Shown piece after piece: positions 16,321 to 24,407 of a stretch of 28,922 nucleotides of DNA. The translations under genes were made by a program, and so were the position numbers. How positions within the stretch are numbered: position 1 is the first letter of the stretch; every line of letters starts with the position of its first letter. The notes under the pieces are model-generated. The model did not search any database. It saw nothing but the letters and a program-made list of their open reading frames with translations, and was not told where the DNA came from. Source of the DNA: an uncultured Christensenella sp. (GTDB taxonomy: Bacteria > Bacillota > Clostridia > Christensenellales > Pumilibacteraceae); NCBI GenBank assembly GCA_910585955.1, contig CAJUGC010000012.1, forward strand, positions 1-28,922, read 5' to 3'.

Positions 16321-17025
16321 TTGGTTAAAGAAAGAACTTTCAGACACATAGTCGTAAATGCCGTAATAGCCGCGCTTGTAGTATCTGTAGCGGTGGCGGG
16401 TATAGTGCTCAACAATAAAGCCGTAAGCGTGAACGAACCCGCTCCGCTTTATCGCGGCACGTCCGATACCAAAGTATCGCTTATGATAAACGTGTATTGG
16501 GGTACGGAATACATCGAACCTATGCTCGATATTTTAAAGCGAAAAGGGGTTAAGACTACTTTCTTCGTAGGCGGTATGTGGGTTGCGGAAAACGACGCGC
16601 TGTTAAAAAAAATATACGATGAGGGACATGAAATAGGCAATCACGGTTATTATCACAAGGACAGTAAAAAGCTTTCGGACGAGCGTTGCGCACAGGAAAT
16701 AAGCGTGACGCACAAACTGGTCAGCGAAATCGTCGGAGTGGAAATGGATCTCTTTGCTCCTCCGTCGGGATCATACGGGAGCAGTACCGTGAATGTGGCG
16801 GAAAAGCTCGGCTATCGCACGATACTTTGGTCGCTCGATACCATCGATTGGCGAGATAAAGACGCGGAACTCATATACAGCCGCGCAACGAAAAAGATTC
16901 GCGGCGGCGATTTGGTGCTAATGCATCCTACAGAAAAGACTGTAGACGCGCTCGAACGCATAATAGACGAGATAAGCGCCAAGGGGCTTACCGTGTCTAC
17001 TGTCAGTGAAGTTCTCGGGGATTAG
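16321..17025 (+). CDS. ylxY: YlxY-type polysaccharide deacetylase-fold protein
   Basis: A 234-residue protein with a short basic start, one signal-anchor helix (about 9-29) and an extracytoplasmic NodB-fold domain. NodB motif 1, normally TFDDG or SFDxxWG, reads INVYWG (55-60) and has no aspartate. TFFVGG (79-84) and the metal-binding GHEIGNHGYYH (101-111, His107 and His111) are present, as are APPSGSYG (motif 3) and VLMHPT near the end. Missing the first Asp, it may have lost deacetylase activity or work differently. Position after pnp and before an M16 peptidase copies the B. subtilis pnpA-ylxY-mlpA order, so I use ylxY; that family is linked to sporulation. The start is TTG, chosen because GAGAGG is seven bases upstream and an extended -10 lies just before. 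Confidence 0.85.
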   Translation: MVKERTFRHIVVNAVIAALVVSVAVAGIVLNNKAVSVNEPAPLYRGTSDTKVSLMINVYWGTEYIEPMLDILKRKGVKTTFFVGGMWVAENDALLKKIYDEGHEIGNHGYYHKDSKKLSDERCAQEISVTHKLVSEIVGVEMDLFAPPSGSYGSSTVNVAEKLGYRTILWSLDTIDWRDKDAELIYSRATKKIRGGDLVLMHPTEKTVDALERIIDEISAKGLTVSTVSEVLGD

Positions 17026-17090
17026 ATAAATAGAAGCAAGTTTGAAAATACTATCAGAACAGGCGTTTTAACGGCGCAAAGGAGCGGCAG

Positions 17091-18353
17091 ATGAGCGAAA
17101 TACTGAGATACGACAACGGACTCAGAGTGGGCGTGGAGAATATCCCGTCGCTCAGATCGGTGTCGATAGGCTATTGGGCGGGCGTGGGATCGAGCAAAGA
17201 ATTGCCCGAAATAAACGGACTTTCGCATTTTACAGAACACATGATGTTCAAAGGCACGAGTAAATTGTCGCCTTTTCAAATAGCTCGTCGCTTCGATGAG
17301 ATGGGCACGATATCCAATGCTTTTACGGGCAAGGAAATGACCTGTTATTATATCAAAACGATCGACGACTATGTCGAGCCGAGCTTCGAACTTTTGTCCG
17401 ATCTTGTTTTCGATTCGATCTTTGCCGAAGAAGAACTCGACAAGGAGCGTAAAGTCATCGTTGAAGAAATAAACATGGTCGAGGACGCTCCAGAGGATAT
17501 ATGCTATGATGTAATAGCATCTGCCGTATACAAGGACAAAAAGTTGGGGCAGACCATTCTCGGATCTATAGAGAACGTCAAGCGATTTAACGGAGATGAC
17601 ATAAGAAAATTCATGGAGAATTTTTATGTTCCTTCAAACATGGCTGTGACCATGGCGGGAGGAATAACAGTCGAAGAGGCGGACGCGCTTATTCGCAAGT
17701 ATTGTCTCGATAGATTCAAGGGCGATAGGTGCGCTTTGGGATACGAGCAAAAGCACGACGTAGTTTCAGATTGTAAGTATAAGTTCAAAGATTTCGAGCA
17801 GACGAATATTGCCGTCGCTTATCCGACCATATCGGTCGACAGCGACAGATTCATGCAGCAGGCATATCTTAGTCTCATTCTCGGAGGAGGTATGTCGTCA
17901 CGACTTTTTCAGACTGTCAGAGAGCAGATGGGACTTGCTTACAGTGTTTATTCGGTCCCGTCTGTATACAGAAATAACGGATCGTTTAATATTTTCGTAA
18001 ATATCACGCCTAAGAATACCGAACGCGTGGTGCGTTGCTTGAAAAAAGAGATAGACGAAGTTGCGGTAAAAGGCGTTACCGACGAGGAGTTCGAGCGTGC
18101 GCGCATACAGCTCAAAACTTCTTGCGTGTTCGGATTTGAAAATCCGCAAAGCATTATGAATTCAATAGCAAAACCTCTTTTAATGCTCGACAAAAATTAC
18201 AGTCTCGACGGCAAAATTGCGGAAATAGAGGCGGTCACCAAACAACAGGTAAATGAGTTCGCGCAAAGATATTTGACGTCAAGCAGAGTATGCGCGGCTT
18301 ATGTAGGCAAAAAAACCGATGTCGATATACTCGGTATTTTAAAAGGTGAATAA
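17091..18353 (+). CDS. mlpA: M16-family zinc peptidase (MlpA/YmxG-type)
   Basis: A 420-residue single-chain M16 peptidase. The inverted zinc motif HFTEH (46-50: His46, catalytic Glu49, His50) follows the typical GLSHFTEHMMFKGT context, and the third ligand is in the VIVEEINM segment near residue 124. The C-terminal half has the structural M16 domain with GGGMSSRLFQTVREQMGLAYS. There is no signal peptide, so it is probably cytoplasmic. Such enzymes cleave peptides or processing intermediates; the substrate is unknown. AAAGGAG lies about six bases before the ATG. The 65-base gap after ylxY holds no convincing promoter, so the two are probably co-transcribed. Confidence 0.92.
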   Translation: MSEILRYDNGLRVGVENIPSLRSVSIGYWAGVGSSKELPEINGLSHFTEHMMFKGTSKLSPFQIARRFDEMGTISNAFTGKEMTCYYIKTIDDYVEPSFELLSDLVFDSIFAEEELDKERKVIVEEINMVEDAPEDICYDVIASAVYKDKKLGQTILGSIENVKRFNGDDIRKFMENFYVPSNMAVTMAGGITVEEADALIRKYCLDRFKGDRCALGYEQKHDVVSDCKYKFKDFEQTNIAVAYPTISVDSDRFMQQAYLSLILGGGMSSRLFQTVREQMGLAYSVYSVPSVYRNNGSFNIFVNITPKNTERVVRCLKKEIDEVAVKGVTDEEFERARIQLKTSCVFGFENPQSIMNSIAKPLLMLDKNYSLDGKIAEIEAVTKQQVNEFAQRYLTSSRVCAAYVGKKTDVDILGILKGE

Positions 18354-18354
18354 A

Positions 18355-18708
18355 ATGGACAAGCTCGATAGGCTATTGGAAAAGCAAAAGGAACTCGACG
18401 GTTTTATTGCCGAGCGAAGACATCTCGAATTTTCCAAAGAGGAATGGATACGGCGCAAGTGCATGGCTTTGATGTGTGAGCTTACCGAGGTTTTGGAAGA
18501 GGTCAACTATAAGTGGTGGAAGAATCCGAAATCGGAAAACGAAAAGCGCGTTAAGGAGGAAATAGTGGACGTGCTCCACTTTTTTCTCGGAATATGCAAC
18601 GATGCCGGCTTTACCGCCGACGAACTGTACGAAGCATATATGGAAAAGCACGAAGAAAATATAAACAGACAGACGGGAAAATCCGATAAAAAGGGCTATG
18701 AATCATAG
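18355..18708 (+). CDS. Dimeric-type dUTPase-like all-alpha NTP pyrophosphohydrolase
   Basis: A 117-residue all-helical protein of the MazG/dUTPase_2 superfamily. The metal-binding pattern is visible: Glu42 and Glu45 in CELTEVLEEVNYKWWK, and Glu68, Glu69 and Asp72 in EEIVDVLHFFLGI. The KWWK after the first motif and the VDVLHF helix fit dimeric dUTPases, which hydrolyse dUTP to dUMP and keep uracil out of DNA. Related MazG-type enzymes prefer other nucleotides, so specificity is inferred. The ATG at 18355 has AAGGTG seven bases upstream, overlapping the end of mlpA, and lies one base after the mlpA stop. The stop codon lies inside the terminator hairpin. Confidence 0.85.
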   Translation: MDKLDRLLEKQKELDGFIAERRHLEFSKEEWIRRKCMALMCELTEVLEEVNYKWWKNPKSENEKRVKEEIVDVLHFFLGICNDAGFTADELYEAYMEKHEENINRQTGKSDKKGYES

Positions 18709-18720
18709 TCTTTTTCTTTT
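18690..18720 (+). terminator. Terminator overlapping the end of the dUTPase-like gene
   Basis: AAAGGGCTATG (18690-18700) pairs with CATAGTCTTT (18704-18713) around an AAT loop, with two G-U pairs, followed by TT-C-TTTT. The stop codon TAG (18706-18708) is within the descending arm. Confidence 0.7.
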
Positions 18721-18782
18721 ATAGTCAACAAACAGAACTAAAAAAAATTTCCAAATATTCTTGGCAAAAGATATTAAATCAG

Positions 18783-18811
18783 TTGAAAAAGCCTGTATTC
18801 TGTGGTATAAT
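18783..18811 (+). promoter_or_regulatory. Strong sigma-A promoter for the ftsK-recA run
   Basis: TTGAAA (18783-18788), 17 bp, perfect TATAAT (18806-18811) with extended TG at 18803-18804. It lies in A/T-rich DNA (18720-18782). Predicted start near 18818 leaves a leader of about 110 nt before the ftsK start. Confidence 0.9.
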
Positions 18812-18927
18812 GTTAAGTAGAATTGATAGAATGAGAGTTCTGTCTGCTGCTTGCGAAAATCCAAAAACAAGGGTTTTGCCGTTTTGTGAAAGCAGCCGTA
18901 CAAAGTCCGAATCGGAAGGTACTTATA

Positions 18928-21900
18928 TTGGCTAAGAAGTATATCGACAACGGAAAAAAAGATAAGAAAAGCGGCGGAGACCTTTTAGGCATAGCGCTTA
19001 TAATAGTTTCCGCGTTTTTTCTGTTGTGTATTGTTGTACCCATAATGTTGGGTGCGATAAGTCAAGCGGTAAAAGGCGTTGTTTTGGGAATATTCGGCAT
19101 TTTTGCTTATCCCATGTTTTCCGCATTGTTGGTTCTCGGTATAGCGCTCGTGCGCGACTTCGGGATCGAAATGGGGCTTAAAAACCGTGTTTGTATAGGA
19201 ATAACGGTGTTTTGTCTGTTTATGATATTGCAGCTTGCCACGTCGTTTATGTACATCGGCGAGGGGTTTTCGCATTATATTTCCGCAGTGTTTGACGCCA
19301 AATATACGGGAGGCGGCGTACTTTTCGGCGTGCTCGTATACGGTTTGCAAGCCGCTGTAGGGCAGGTATTTACTTACATTTTCATGAGTATTGCCGTAGT
19401 CGTGTGCGTGCTTTTGATGTTTGACGTCTTTGCAAGGATAGGTTTGGGTAAGAAGAGAAAGGAGACTAAAGGCGAAACAGAGCAACAGCCCAAGGTTATG
19501 ACATTCGAAAAGAGCGACAGACAGGCCAAAGCTGTGAAGCCTATAGTCGATAACGGACTGTTTGTCGGCACGATAGTGAATAATCGCACGCCCGTAAGCG
19601 CTGCGAGCGGTACGGCAATGGATATGCCGGAAACCTCGCGCATGGAAGATGTGCGTTCGCAGAATAACTATTACGATTACGACAACGGCTACGAAGGATA
19701 TAGACCTAAGGAAACATATTCTTCCGCAAAGCAAAGCGGCGGCTTGTTTTCCAACGGCGGCGTGCAATTCGAGAAATACCATAATGACGAGAAGCGTCCG
19801 TCGGCACGCGATATTCTATACGGACAGGGAAATATCGGCTACAATTCGGGTTCGTCGATGTTCGGCGGCTTTTCTTCGTCGGTGTCGCCGTCTCCGTCCG
19901 TAAATACGGGAATGCCGTATCCTTTGGCTTTTCCCGACGATACGCCGCCTGTTACGCCTACTCCCGCTGTGAGTGCTCCCGAAGTGAAGAACGAGCAAAA
20001 GCGTCCGCCTAAGTTTTTACATTCGGTTGTTTTTCCGGCGCCTAAGGATATTTCCGACAAGATTGTAGACGGGGAAATTTTCGACGGCGAAGAGATTTCA
20101 CGCAAAATGGAAGAGGATGCAGCCAAGACTTTAAAGTCCGAAACCGGCGATTACGTTAAGTTCGATTTCGACGGAAAAAAAGTTCAACCCACTACTTTCA
20201 GTCCTATCGGGAAGTCGGAGTCGATTAGACAAATCGAACAGGCGGAAACGAAGAAACCGGAGATTATAAACGGTGATTTCTATTCCGACAGGAGAGAAAA
20301 CGGCGGAAAGGTAGGCGGAGTACCTCCTTTTGTAGATGAAACGCCCAAAAACGCGCAAGCATCCGTTCCCGTGCGGTCTACAGGGCTTACGCTTGAGATT
20401 CCCGAAGTTATTTCCGACGAGTCTGCGGAAAAGGACGAGCCTATTGCGCCTATAATAAACGGAGACGACTTTAAAAGAAGCGAAGGTTTCGATACTCTGC
20501 TTGCAAACGAACGCAAAATCAGGGATAATAAATATTCTGCTTCCGATAACTACGACAAAAAAAGCGAGTTTGAAATATCGAATACTCGCAATGGCGATTT
20601 CGGTGAAAATGTAAAAGAAACTCCCGTTTCTCCCATAGCTTCGCTTTCGCAGATAGATTTCGGAGATTTGGATAGCGTGGAAGAGAAAGATGCTGCGGAT
20701 ATTGAAACGACAGTCGAGTTGCCGCCCATAATAACCGGCGACAATATGCTTACGTTTTCCGAAGATGTGGAGGATCTCTCCGAAAAGAAAAATCTTATCG
20801 GCAGAGACAACACGGGCTATTACGACAAGGGTGATTCTCCCGAGTTGATTTCTGCTGACATTCGCAAGCAAGACGCTTCAGAGGCGGTAACTATCGATAT
20901 GGGAGCTAACGAGCCTATAATTTTTTCTCCGCCTGAGAAGCCTCGCACGCAGATCAGTATAGACGATGCGATGAAAGTAAAGCCGGAAGATCTTCCGAAG
21001 CCAAAACCGAAGAAAAAGCATACGAGATATGTTCCGCCTCCCATTGATTTGCTTGTCTGCAAGTCTACAGATCCTTCGGTTTTCAGCGGAAATGCGGAAG
21101 AAAATGCTAAAATTCTCGAAGCTACCCTTGAAAGTTTGAAATTCCCCGCAAAAGTCACGGGGATCACAAGCGGACCTGCGGTCACTCGTTACGAACTCGA
21201 AGTTCCTCCCGGAAACTCGGTTCGGAGGATCGATGCTTTTGCGGACGACATAGCATACAATCTTGCAAGCAGCAGTTCCATTCGTATCGAAACGCCTATT
21301 CCAGGTAAGCGTGCCGTAGGTATAGAAGTCCCGAATGCTGAAATAGCTACGGTTGCTCTTCACGATATAATCGATTGCAAAGAATTTCAAAACGCGACTT
21401 CGCCGCTTACTTTTGCCATAGGAAAGGATATAGCCGGCGCAAACATAATTTGCAATCTCGAAAAAATGCCCCATCTTCTCATAGCGGGCGCTACGGGCAG
21501 CGGCAAAAGTGCGTGTCTCAATTCGATAATTATAAGCCTTTTGTATAAGACGTCGCCGGACGATGTGCGTTTGATACTCATAGATCCCAAAGAGGTCGAA
21601 TTCAGAGTATATCAGGATATGCCGCACCTTCTCATTAAGAGTATCATAAACGATACCGAGCAGGCAATACGCGCTTTTAAGTGGGCAAAGACCGAAATGG
21701 ATAGGCGTTATAAACTGCTCAGCAAATATTGCGTGCGCAATATTCAGGAATTCAATAACAGTAATTATGTCAAAGACGGGATAGAAGAAAAGCTTCCGAG
21801 AATCGTTATAGTCGTCGACGAGCTTTGCGAACTTATGCTTTCCGTGAACAGAAAGGATCTCGAAGAGAAAATCATGAGTATGGCTCAGAAGGCACGCGCG

Positions 21901-22494
21901 GCGGGATTGCATTTGATTTTGGCGACGCAGCGGCCGTCCGTCGACGTCATAACGGGAACTATTAAAGCCAACCTTCCCAGCCGCATAGCGTTTGCTGTTT
22001 CGAGCTTCAACGATTCGCGCACAATCCTCGATCAAGGGGGTGCCGAGTCGCTGCTCGGAAGAGGCGATATGTTATATGCGCCTGCCGATATGCCTCAGCC
22101 CAAACGTGTGCAAGGTGCGTTCATAACTACGGATGAAGTGACCTCTGTCGTCGAATATGTAAAAAGCCACAACCAGGTGGATTACGATGATTCGGTAGAA
22201 GAGCTTATTATGACGGCTGAAGCCCCTCAAGGCGAAAGCGGGGTTTCGGACGGGGACGAGGACGACGAATTCGATCCGCTCATCAAAGATGTTTGCCGTC
22301 GCGTGATAGAAACCGGACAAGCTTCTACGTCAATGATACAGCGCCGCTTTTCTGTAGGTTATGCCAGAGCTTCCCGCATAATCGATCAGATGGAAACTCG
22401 CAAATTTATAGGACCGCTTGAAGGGTCTAATAAGCCGCGTGAAGTATATATCACGGCGGAGCAATTCAGAGAAACATTCGGAGAGGACGTTTGA
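18928..22494 (+). CDS. ftsK: FtsK/SpoIIIE DNA translocase with very long linker
   Basis: A membrane-anchored ATPase that pumps chromosomal DNA through the division or sporulation septum. From the chosen start it is 1188 residues. Four membrane helices fill about 18-165. A low-complexity, charged linker of about 500 residues (about 175-690) follows, then the motor: Walker A GATGSGKS (854-861), Walker B IVIVVDEL (Asp964, Glu965) and ATQRPSVDVITG. The C-terminal gamma domain (about 1110-1188) is a winged helix that reads oriented DNA sequences (FSVGYARASRIIDQME). The usual length is 750-900, the excess being linker. The TTG at 18928 is chosen because GGAAGG (18914-18919) lies eight bases before it; a GTG at 18886 without a ribosome site would add 14 residues. 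It is the first gene of a long unit. Confidence 0.95.
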   Translation: MAKKYIDNGKKDKKSGGDLLGIALIIVSAFFLLCIVVPIMLGAISQAVKGVVLGIFGIFAYPMFSALLVLGIALVRDFGIEMGLKNRVCIGITVFCLFMILQLATSFMYIGEGFSHYISAVFDAKYTGGGVLFGVLVYGLQAAVGQVFTYIFMSIAVVVCVLLMFDVFARIGLGKKRKETKGETEQQPKVMTFEKSDRQAKAVKPIVDNGLFVGTIVNNRTPVSAASGTAMDMPETSRMEDVRSQNNYYDYDNGYEGYRPKETYSSAKQSGGLFSNGGVQFEKYHNDEKRPSARDILYGQGNIGYNSGSSMFGGFSSSVSPSPSVNTGMPYPLAFPDDTPPVTPTPAVSAPEVKNEQKRPPKFLHSVVFPAPKDISDKIVDGEIFDGEEISRKMEEDAAKTLKSETGDYVKFDFDGKKVQPTTFSPIGKSESIRQIEQAETKKPEIINGDFYSDRRENGGKVGGVPPFVDETPKNAQASVPVRSTGLTLEIPEVISDESAEKDEPIAPIINGDDFKRSEGFDTLLANERKIRDNKYSASDNYDKKSEFEISNTRNGDFGENVKETPVSPIASLSQIDFGDLDSVEEKDAADIETTVELPPIITGDNMLTFSEDVEDLSEKKNLIGRDNTGYYDKGDSPELISADIRKQDASEAVTIDMGANEPIIFSPPEKPRTQISIDDAMKVKPEDLPKPKPKKKHTRYVPPPIDLLVCKSTDPSVFSGNAEENAKILEATLESLKFPAKVTGITSGPAVTRYELEVPPGNSVRRIDAFADDIAYNLASSSSIRIETPIPGKRAVGIEVPNAEIATVALHDIIDCKEFQNATSPLTFAIGKDIAGANIICNLEKMPHLLIAGATGSGKSACLNSIIISLLYKTSPDDVRLILIDPKEVEFRVYQDMPHLLIKSIINDTEQAIRAFKWAKTEMDRRYKLLSKYCVRNIQEFNNSNYVKDGIEEKLPRIVIVVDELCELMLSVNRKDLEEKIMSMAQKARAAGLHLILATQRPSVDVITGTIKANLPSRIAFAVSSFNDSRTILDQGGAESLLGRGDMLYAPADMPQPKRVQGAFITTDEVTSVVEYVKSHNQVDYDDSVEELIMTAEAPQGESGVSDGDEDDEFDPLIKDVCRRVIETGQASTSMIQRRFSVGYARASRIIDQMETRKFIGPLEGSNKPREVYITAEQFRETFGEDV

Positions 22495-22534
22495 CGCGTG
22501 CCATTATCGCGTCTATATCGCGGGACAAACATTA

Positions 22535-23854
22535 ATGAGTAAAAAGGTTGCCGTCGTATCTCTCGGGTGCGACAAGAACAGAATAGATACCGAACATATG
22601 CTCGCAAATCTTATATCGAGCGGCTATGAGATTATTGACGATTTCGATGATGCGTCGGTAATAATAATAAACACTTGTGCGTTTATAGAATCGGCGCGTT
22701 CCGAGGCTGTTGATACAATACTCGACATGGCTCGAAAAAAAAGGCGTAAGTGCGAAAAACTTATAGTTACGGGTTGCCTGTCGCAGAAATATTCGGAAGA
22801 ACTTATAAAGGAGCTTCCGGAAGTGGACGCTTTTTTGGGAGTAAACGATTACGATAAAATTGCGGATGTTTTAAACGAAACGTGCGAAAAGCGACCGGTT
22901 TTTATAGACGGACGGGAGCGAGTTTTCGATCAAGAACGAGTAGTTACGACGCCCGCTCACTATGCTTATCTGTCTATTGCCGACGGTTGTGATAATTTTT
23001 GCACATTCTGTACCATTCCGTCGATACGGGGAAAGTATCGTAGCCGAACGCTCGAGAGTATAAGTGCGGAAGCAAAGCGTCTTGTCGACGAAGGAGTGCG
23101 AGAGATTATTCTCGTTGCGCAGGACGTTACGCGTTACGGAATCGACATTTACGGCAGATATGCGCTTATCGATCTGATAAAGGAACTTACAAAACTCGAC
23201 ATTTTGTGGATTCGTCTCATGTACTGTTATCCGGAACTTGTAAGCGACAAGCTTCTTGACGAAATTGCGACGAACGACAAAGTCGCCAAGTACATAGACA
23301 TACCGATGCAACATTACGACGACGGTATACTGAAGCTCATGAACAGGCGCAGCGGCTCCGATATGCTTGAAGGACTTATAGAAAAGACAAAGCAACGCAA
23401 AATTGCCGTGCGCACTACCTTTATGGTGGGATTTCCTACGGAGACCGAAAGCGAGTTTGAAAAGCTTTGCGATTTTGTTCGTCGAGCGGATATCGAAAAT
23501 GTCGGTATATTTGCTTACAGTACGGAAGAAGATACGCCGTCAGCAAAACTAAAGCCGCGTGTGTCTAAAATGGTTAAGATTAAAAGAGTTAAAGCGCTTG
23601 GCAAAATACATCTCGAAAATGTTCGAAAAAGAAATTCGTTGTTGATAGGGGAAATTATCGACGTGCTTTACGAAGATATCGACTATGACAGAAATATGTT
23701 TGTAGGACGCACGCAGAAAAACGCTCCCGTCGTAGATTCCGTAGTGTATTTTAAAGCAAACTTTGTCGATGTAGGAAGCGTTTACAAGGTCAAGGTTACG
23801 GGTTATGAGGATTATGATCTTATAGGAGAGGTTGTCAGTGAATACTCCAACTAA
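22535..23854 (+). CDS. rimO: Ribosomal protein S12 methylthiotransferase RimO
   Basis: RimO is a radical SAM enzyme that adds a methylthio group to the conserved Asp of ribosomal protein S12. The 439-residue protein starts MSKKVAVVSLGCDKN and has the N-terminal UPF0004 cluster ligands Cys12, Cys48 (INTCAF) and Cys81 (VTGC), the radical SAM motif CDNFCTFC (Cys152, Cys156, Cys159) with CTIPSIRGKYRSR, and a C-terminal TRAM domain (about 375-439). LGCDKN rather than the LGCxxN of MiaB/MtaB proteins, and IPSIRGKYRSR, favour RimO. The ATG at 22535 matches the family start; the ribosome site is poor, so coupling with ftsK, 40 bases upstream, is likely. It overlaps pgsA by 17 bp. Confidence 0.93.
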   Translation: MSKKVAVVSLGCDKNRIDTEHMLANLISSGYEIIDDFDDASVIIINTCAFIESARSEAVDTILDMARKKRRKCEKLIVTGCLSQKYSEELIKELPEVDAFLGVNDYDKIADVLNETCEKRPVFIDGRERVFDQERVVTTPAHYAYLSIADGCDNFCTFCTIPSIRGKYRSRTLESISAEAKRLVDEGVREIILVAQDVTRYGIDIYGRYALIDLIKELTKLDILWIRLMYCYPELVSDKLLDEIATNDKVAKYIDIPMQHYDDGILKLMNRRSGSDMLEGLIEKTKQRKIAVRTTFMVGFPTETESEFEKLCDFVRRADIENVGIFAYSTEEDTPSAKLKPRVSKMVKIKRVKALGKIHLENVRKRNSLLIGEIIDVLYEDIDYDRNMFVGRTQKNAPVVDSVVYFKANFVDVGSVYKVKVTGYEDYDLIGEVVSEYSN

Positions 23855-24407
23855 AATAACATTAGTCAGAATATGTCTTATTCCCGTGTTTGTAGCGGTC
23901 TTTCTCATAGACGCCATTCCGTATGGTAAGTTTATATCCCTCGGTATATTCGCAATAGCCTCGCTTACCGATTGGTTGGACGGCTATCTTGCCAGAAAAA
24001 ACAATCTTGTTACCGATCTCGGAAAATTTTTGGATCCGATTGCCGATAAGTTGTTGGTGACGGCTGCGCTCATATTAGTGCTTTTGGATCCTCTCGATGG
24101 CTTTCTCATACCTCTTGCTGTCTTTGCGATAACCATAATCGCGCGTGAACTGATCATAAGCGGTTTTCGTATTGTGGCAAGTTCTAAAAACATAGTTATC
24201 GCAGCAGATAAGCTCGGAAAGATAAAGACCGTTCTGCAAATGTCGGCATTGCTTTTGCTTATACCTTACGGCGATATTTCCGCATTGCATGAAACGGCTG
24301 CTGCAATAATCTTCTATGTGGGTTTTGGACTGCTTTGCGCGGCAACTCTTATGACTGTCGTATCGGTAATAAATTATATAGTTAAAAACAGGGAAGTATT
24401 AAGATAA
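23838..24407 (+). CDS. pgsA: CDP-diacylglycerol-glycerol-3-phosphate 3-phosphatidyltransferase
   Basis: PgsA makes phosphatidylglycerol phosphate, the committed step to phosphatidylglycerol and cardiolipin, in the cell membrane. The 189-residue protein has the CDP-alcohol phosphotransferase motif DGYLAR-x8-G-x3-D-x3-D, with DGYLAR and GKFLDPIAD visible near residues 42-66, all catalytic Asp residues intact, and several hydrophobic helices. The GTG at 23838 is chosen because AGGAGAGG (23824-23831) lies at the right distance; the TTG at 23832 is too close to it. It starts inside rimO, and its stop shares one base with the cinA ATG. Confidence 0.94.
   Translation: MNTPTKITLVRICLIPVFVAVFLIDAIPYGKFISLGIFAIASLTDWLDGYLARKNNLVTDLGKFLDPIADKLLVTAALILVLLDPLDGFLIPLAVFAITIIARELIISGFRIVASSKNIVIAADKLGKIKTVLQMSALLLLIPYGDISALHETAAAIIFYVGFGLLCAATLMTVVSVINYIVKNREVLR

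Noticed and set aside
20878..22035. A 385-residue minus-strand open frame inside ftsK
   Set aside because: It is antisense to the conserved FtsK motor, has no ribosome site and resembles no family; codon bias of the real gene keeps the frame open. The same holds for the minus-strand frames at 7988-8845, 15200-16102, 9859-10659 and 3239-4024.
22418..22534. A 39-residue N-terminal extension of RimO overlapping ftsK
   Set aside because: MSKKVAVVSLGC at 22535 is the normal family start; the extension merely reads the end of ftsK in another frame.
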